DNA of 5,676 nt, from assembly GCA_003485015.1 (NCBI GenBank), contig DNCN01000095.1, forward strand, positions 1 to 5,676, in the 5' to 3' direction. The position numbers and the translations under genes were made by a program. How positions within the stretch are numbered: the stretch's first letter is position 1; each line of letters opens with the position of its first letter. This DNA is from a bacterium (GTDB lineage Bacteria; UBA9089). Under the pieces are notes generated by a model. That model was not told the DNA's origin, ran no database searches, and saw only the letters and a program-made list of their open reading frames with translations. Below, one piece after another: positions 5,461-5,676 of this stretch.

Positions 5461-5676
5461 CCTTTTTATCCCCCCTTATCCTTTTATGGGTATAAATGAC
5501 CCTCTCAAGGGCAGTAAAATGCACTAGAAGTACCAAAGACCATAGGATGAATCTCATTACCTTATCCCCTAAGAAGGCACCGATAGCCAAAAGGATGATC
5601 CGTTCTGGCCTCTCCATCAGACCAGAGGAGAAGTCTTTGATGATAGTTTCGGCCCGTGCCTTGGTGTAGCTGACTA
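5453..5676 (-). CDS. CDP-alcohol phosphatidyltransferase family protein (pgsA-like), C-terminal part, cut by the right edge
   Basis: The last 73 residues are in the window, starting VSYTKARAET. Family members are inner-membrane enzymes that transfer a phosphatidyl group from a CDP-lipid to an alcohol such as glycerol-3-phosphate or inositol phosphate. The fragment matches the family C-terminus: SYTKARAE, then GLMERPERIILLAIGAFLG, which begins the fifth helix, then a last hydrophobic helix (about 42-61, FILWSLVLLVHFTALERVIY) and a short charged tail (HKRIRGDKKDE). The SYTKARAE/GLMERPER signature is most typical of the phosphatidylinositol-phosphate synthase-like and PgsA-like members. The catalytic DGxxAR...DxxxD motif lies outside the window, so the substrate cannot be told. 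The TAG stop is at 5455-5453, giving an 8-bp overlap with purM and suggesting translational coupling. Confidence 0.88.
   Translation of the reverse strand, partial: VSYTKARAETIIKDFSSGLMERPERIILLAIGAFLGDKVMRFILWSLVLLVHFTALERVIYTHKRIRGDKKDE

Noticed and set aside
1..5676. Mobile element, CRISPR array, tRNA/rRNA or defence system
   Set aside because: I saw no transposase or integrase motif, no regularly spaced repeats, no cloverleaf or rRNA-like sequence, and almost every base is explained by conserved housekeeping genes.

Overview
This window is an ordinary bacterial housekeeping block. Every supportable gene lies on the minus strand, so transcription runs from right to left. In that order the genes are: the C-terminal end of a CDP-alcohol phosphatidyltransferase (pgsA-like, cut by the right edge), purM, purN, a 117-bp gap with a good sigma-70-type promoter, a small four-helix EamA/SMR-type membrane protein, a NIF3 (DUF34) family protein, dnaG (primase), and the N-terminal end of rpoD (primary sigma factor, cut by the left edge).

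There are two transcriptional blocks. The right-hand block (pgsA-like/purM/purN) is tightly packed: the genes overlap by 8 and 11 bp, and it must start outside the window. It couples the last steps of phospholipid head-group assembly with two steps of purine synthesis: PurN makes FGAR and PurM makes AIR. The left-hand block (EamA-like, NIF3, dnaG, rpoD) looks like a variant of the bacterial macromolecular-synthesis operon. A -35/-10 pair at 3734-3763 lies about 23 bp upstream of the likely first codon. The gaps are 12 bp, then a 1-bp overlap, then 89 bp before rpoD. DnaG primes DNA replication and RpoD directs RNA polymerase to housekeeping promoters, so one transcript would tie replication initiation to transcription capacity.

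Translation relies on strong Shine-Dalgarno sequences (GGAGGTGAT-like). purN, the NIF3 gene and rpoD all appear to begin at TTG, and each has an in-frame stop just upstream that rules out a longer form. Base composition by eye is moderate and slightly AT-rich. The RpoD fragment has region 1.1 and region 1.2 followed by a non-conserved insertion rather than the immediate region 2 of Firmicutes SigA. The NIF3 protein is a longer, non-YbgI type. Together these suggest an uncultured or deep-branching bacterium (for example a candidate phylum, Nitrospirota-like or Desulfobacterota-like lineage), but I cannot place it from this window. I see no mobile element, CRISPR array, tRNA, rRNA or defence system, and no convincing new biological system. 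The observations worth checking concern operon make-up, start codons and family variants.
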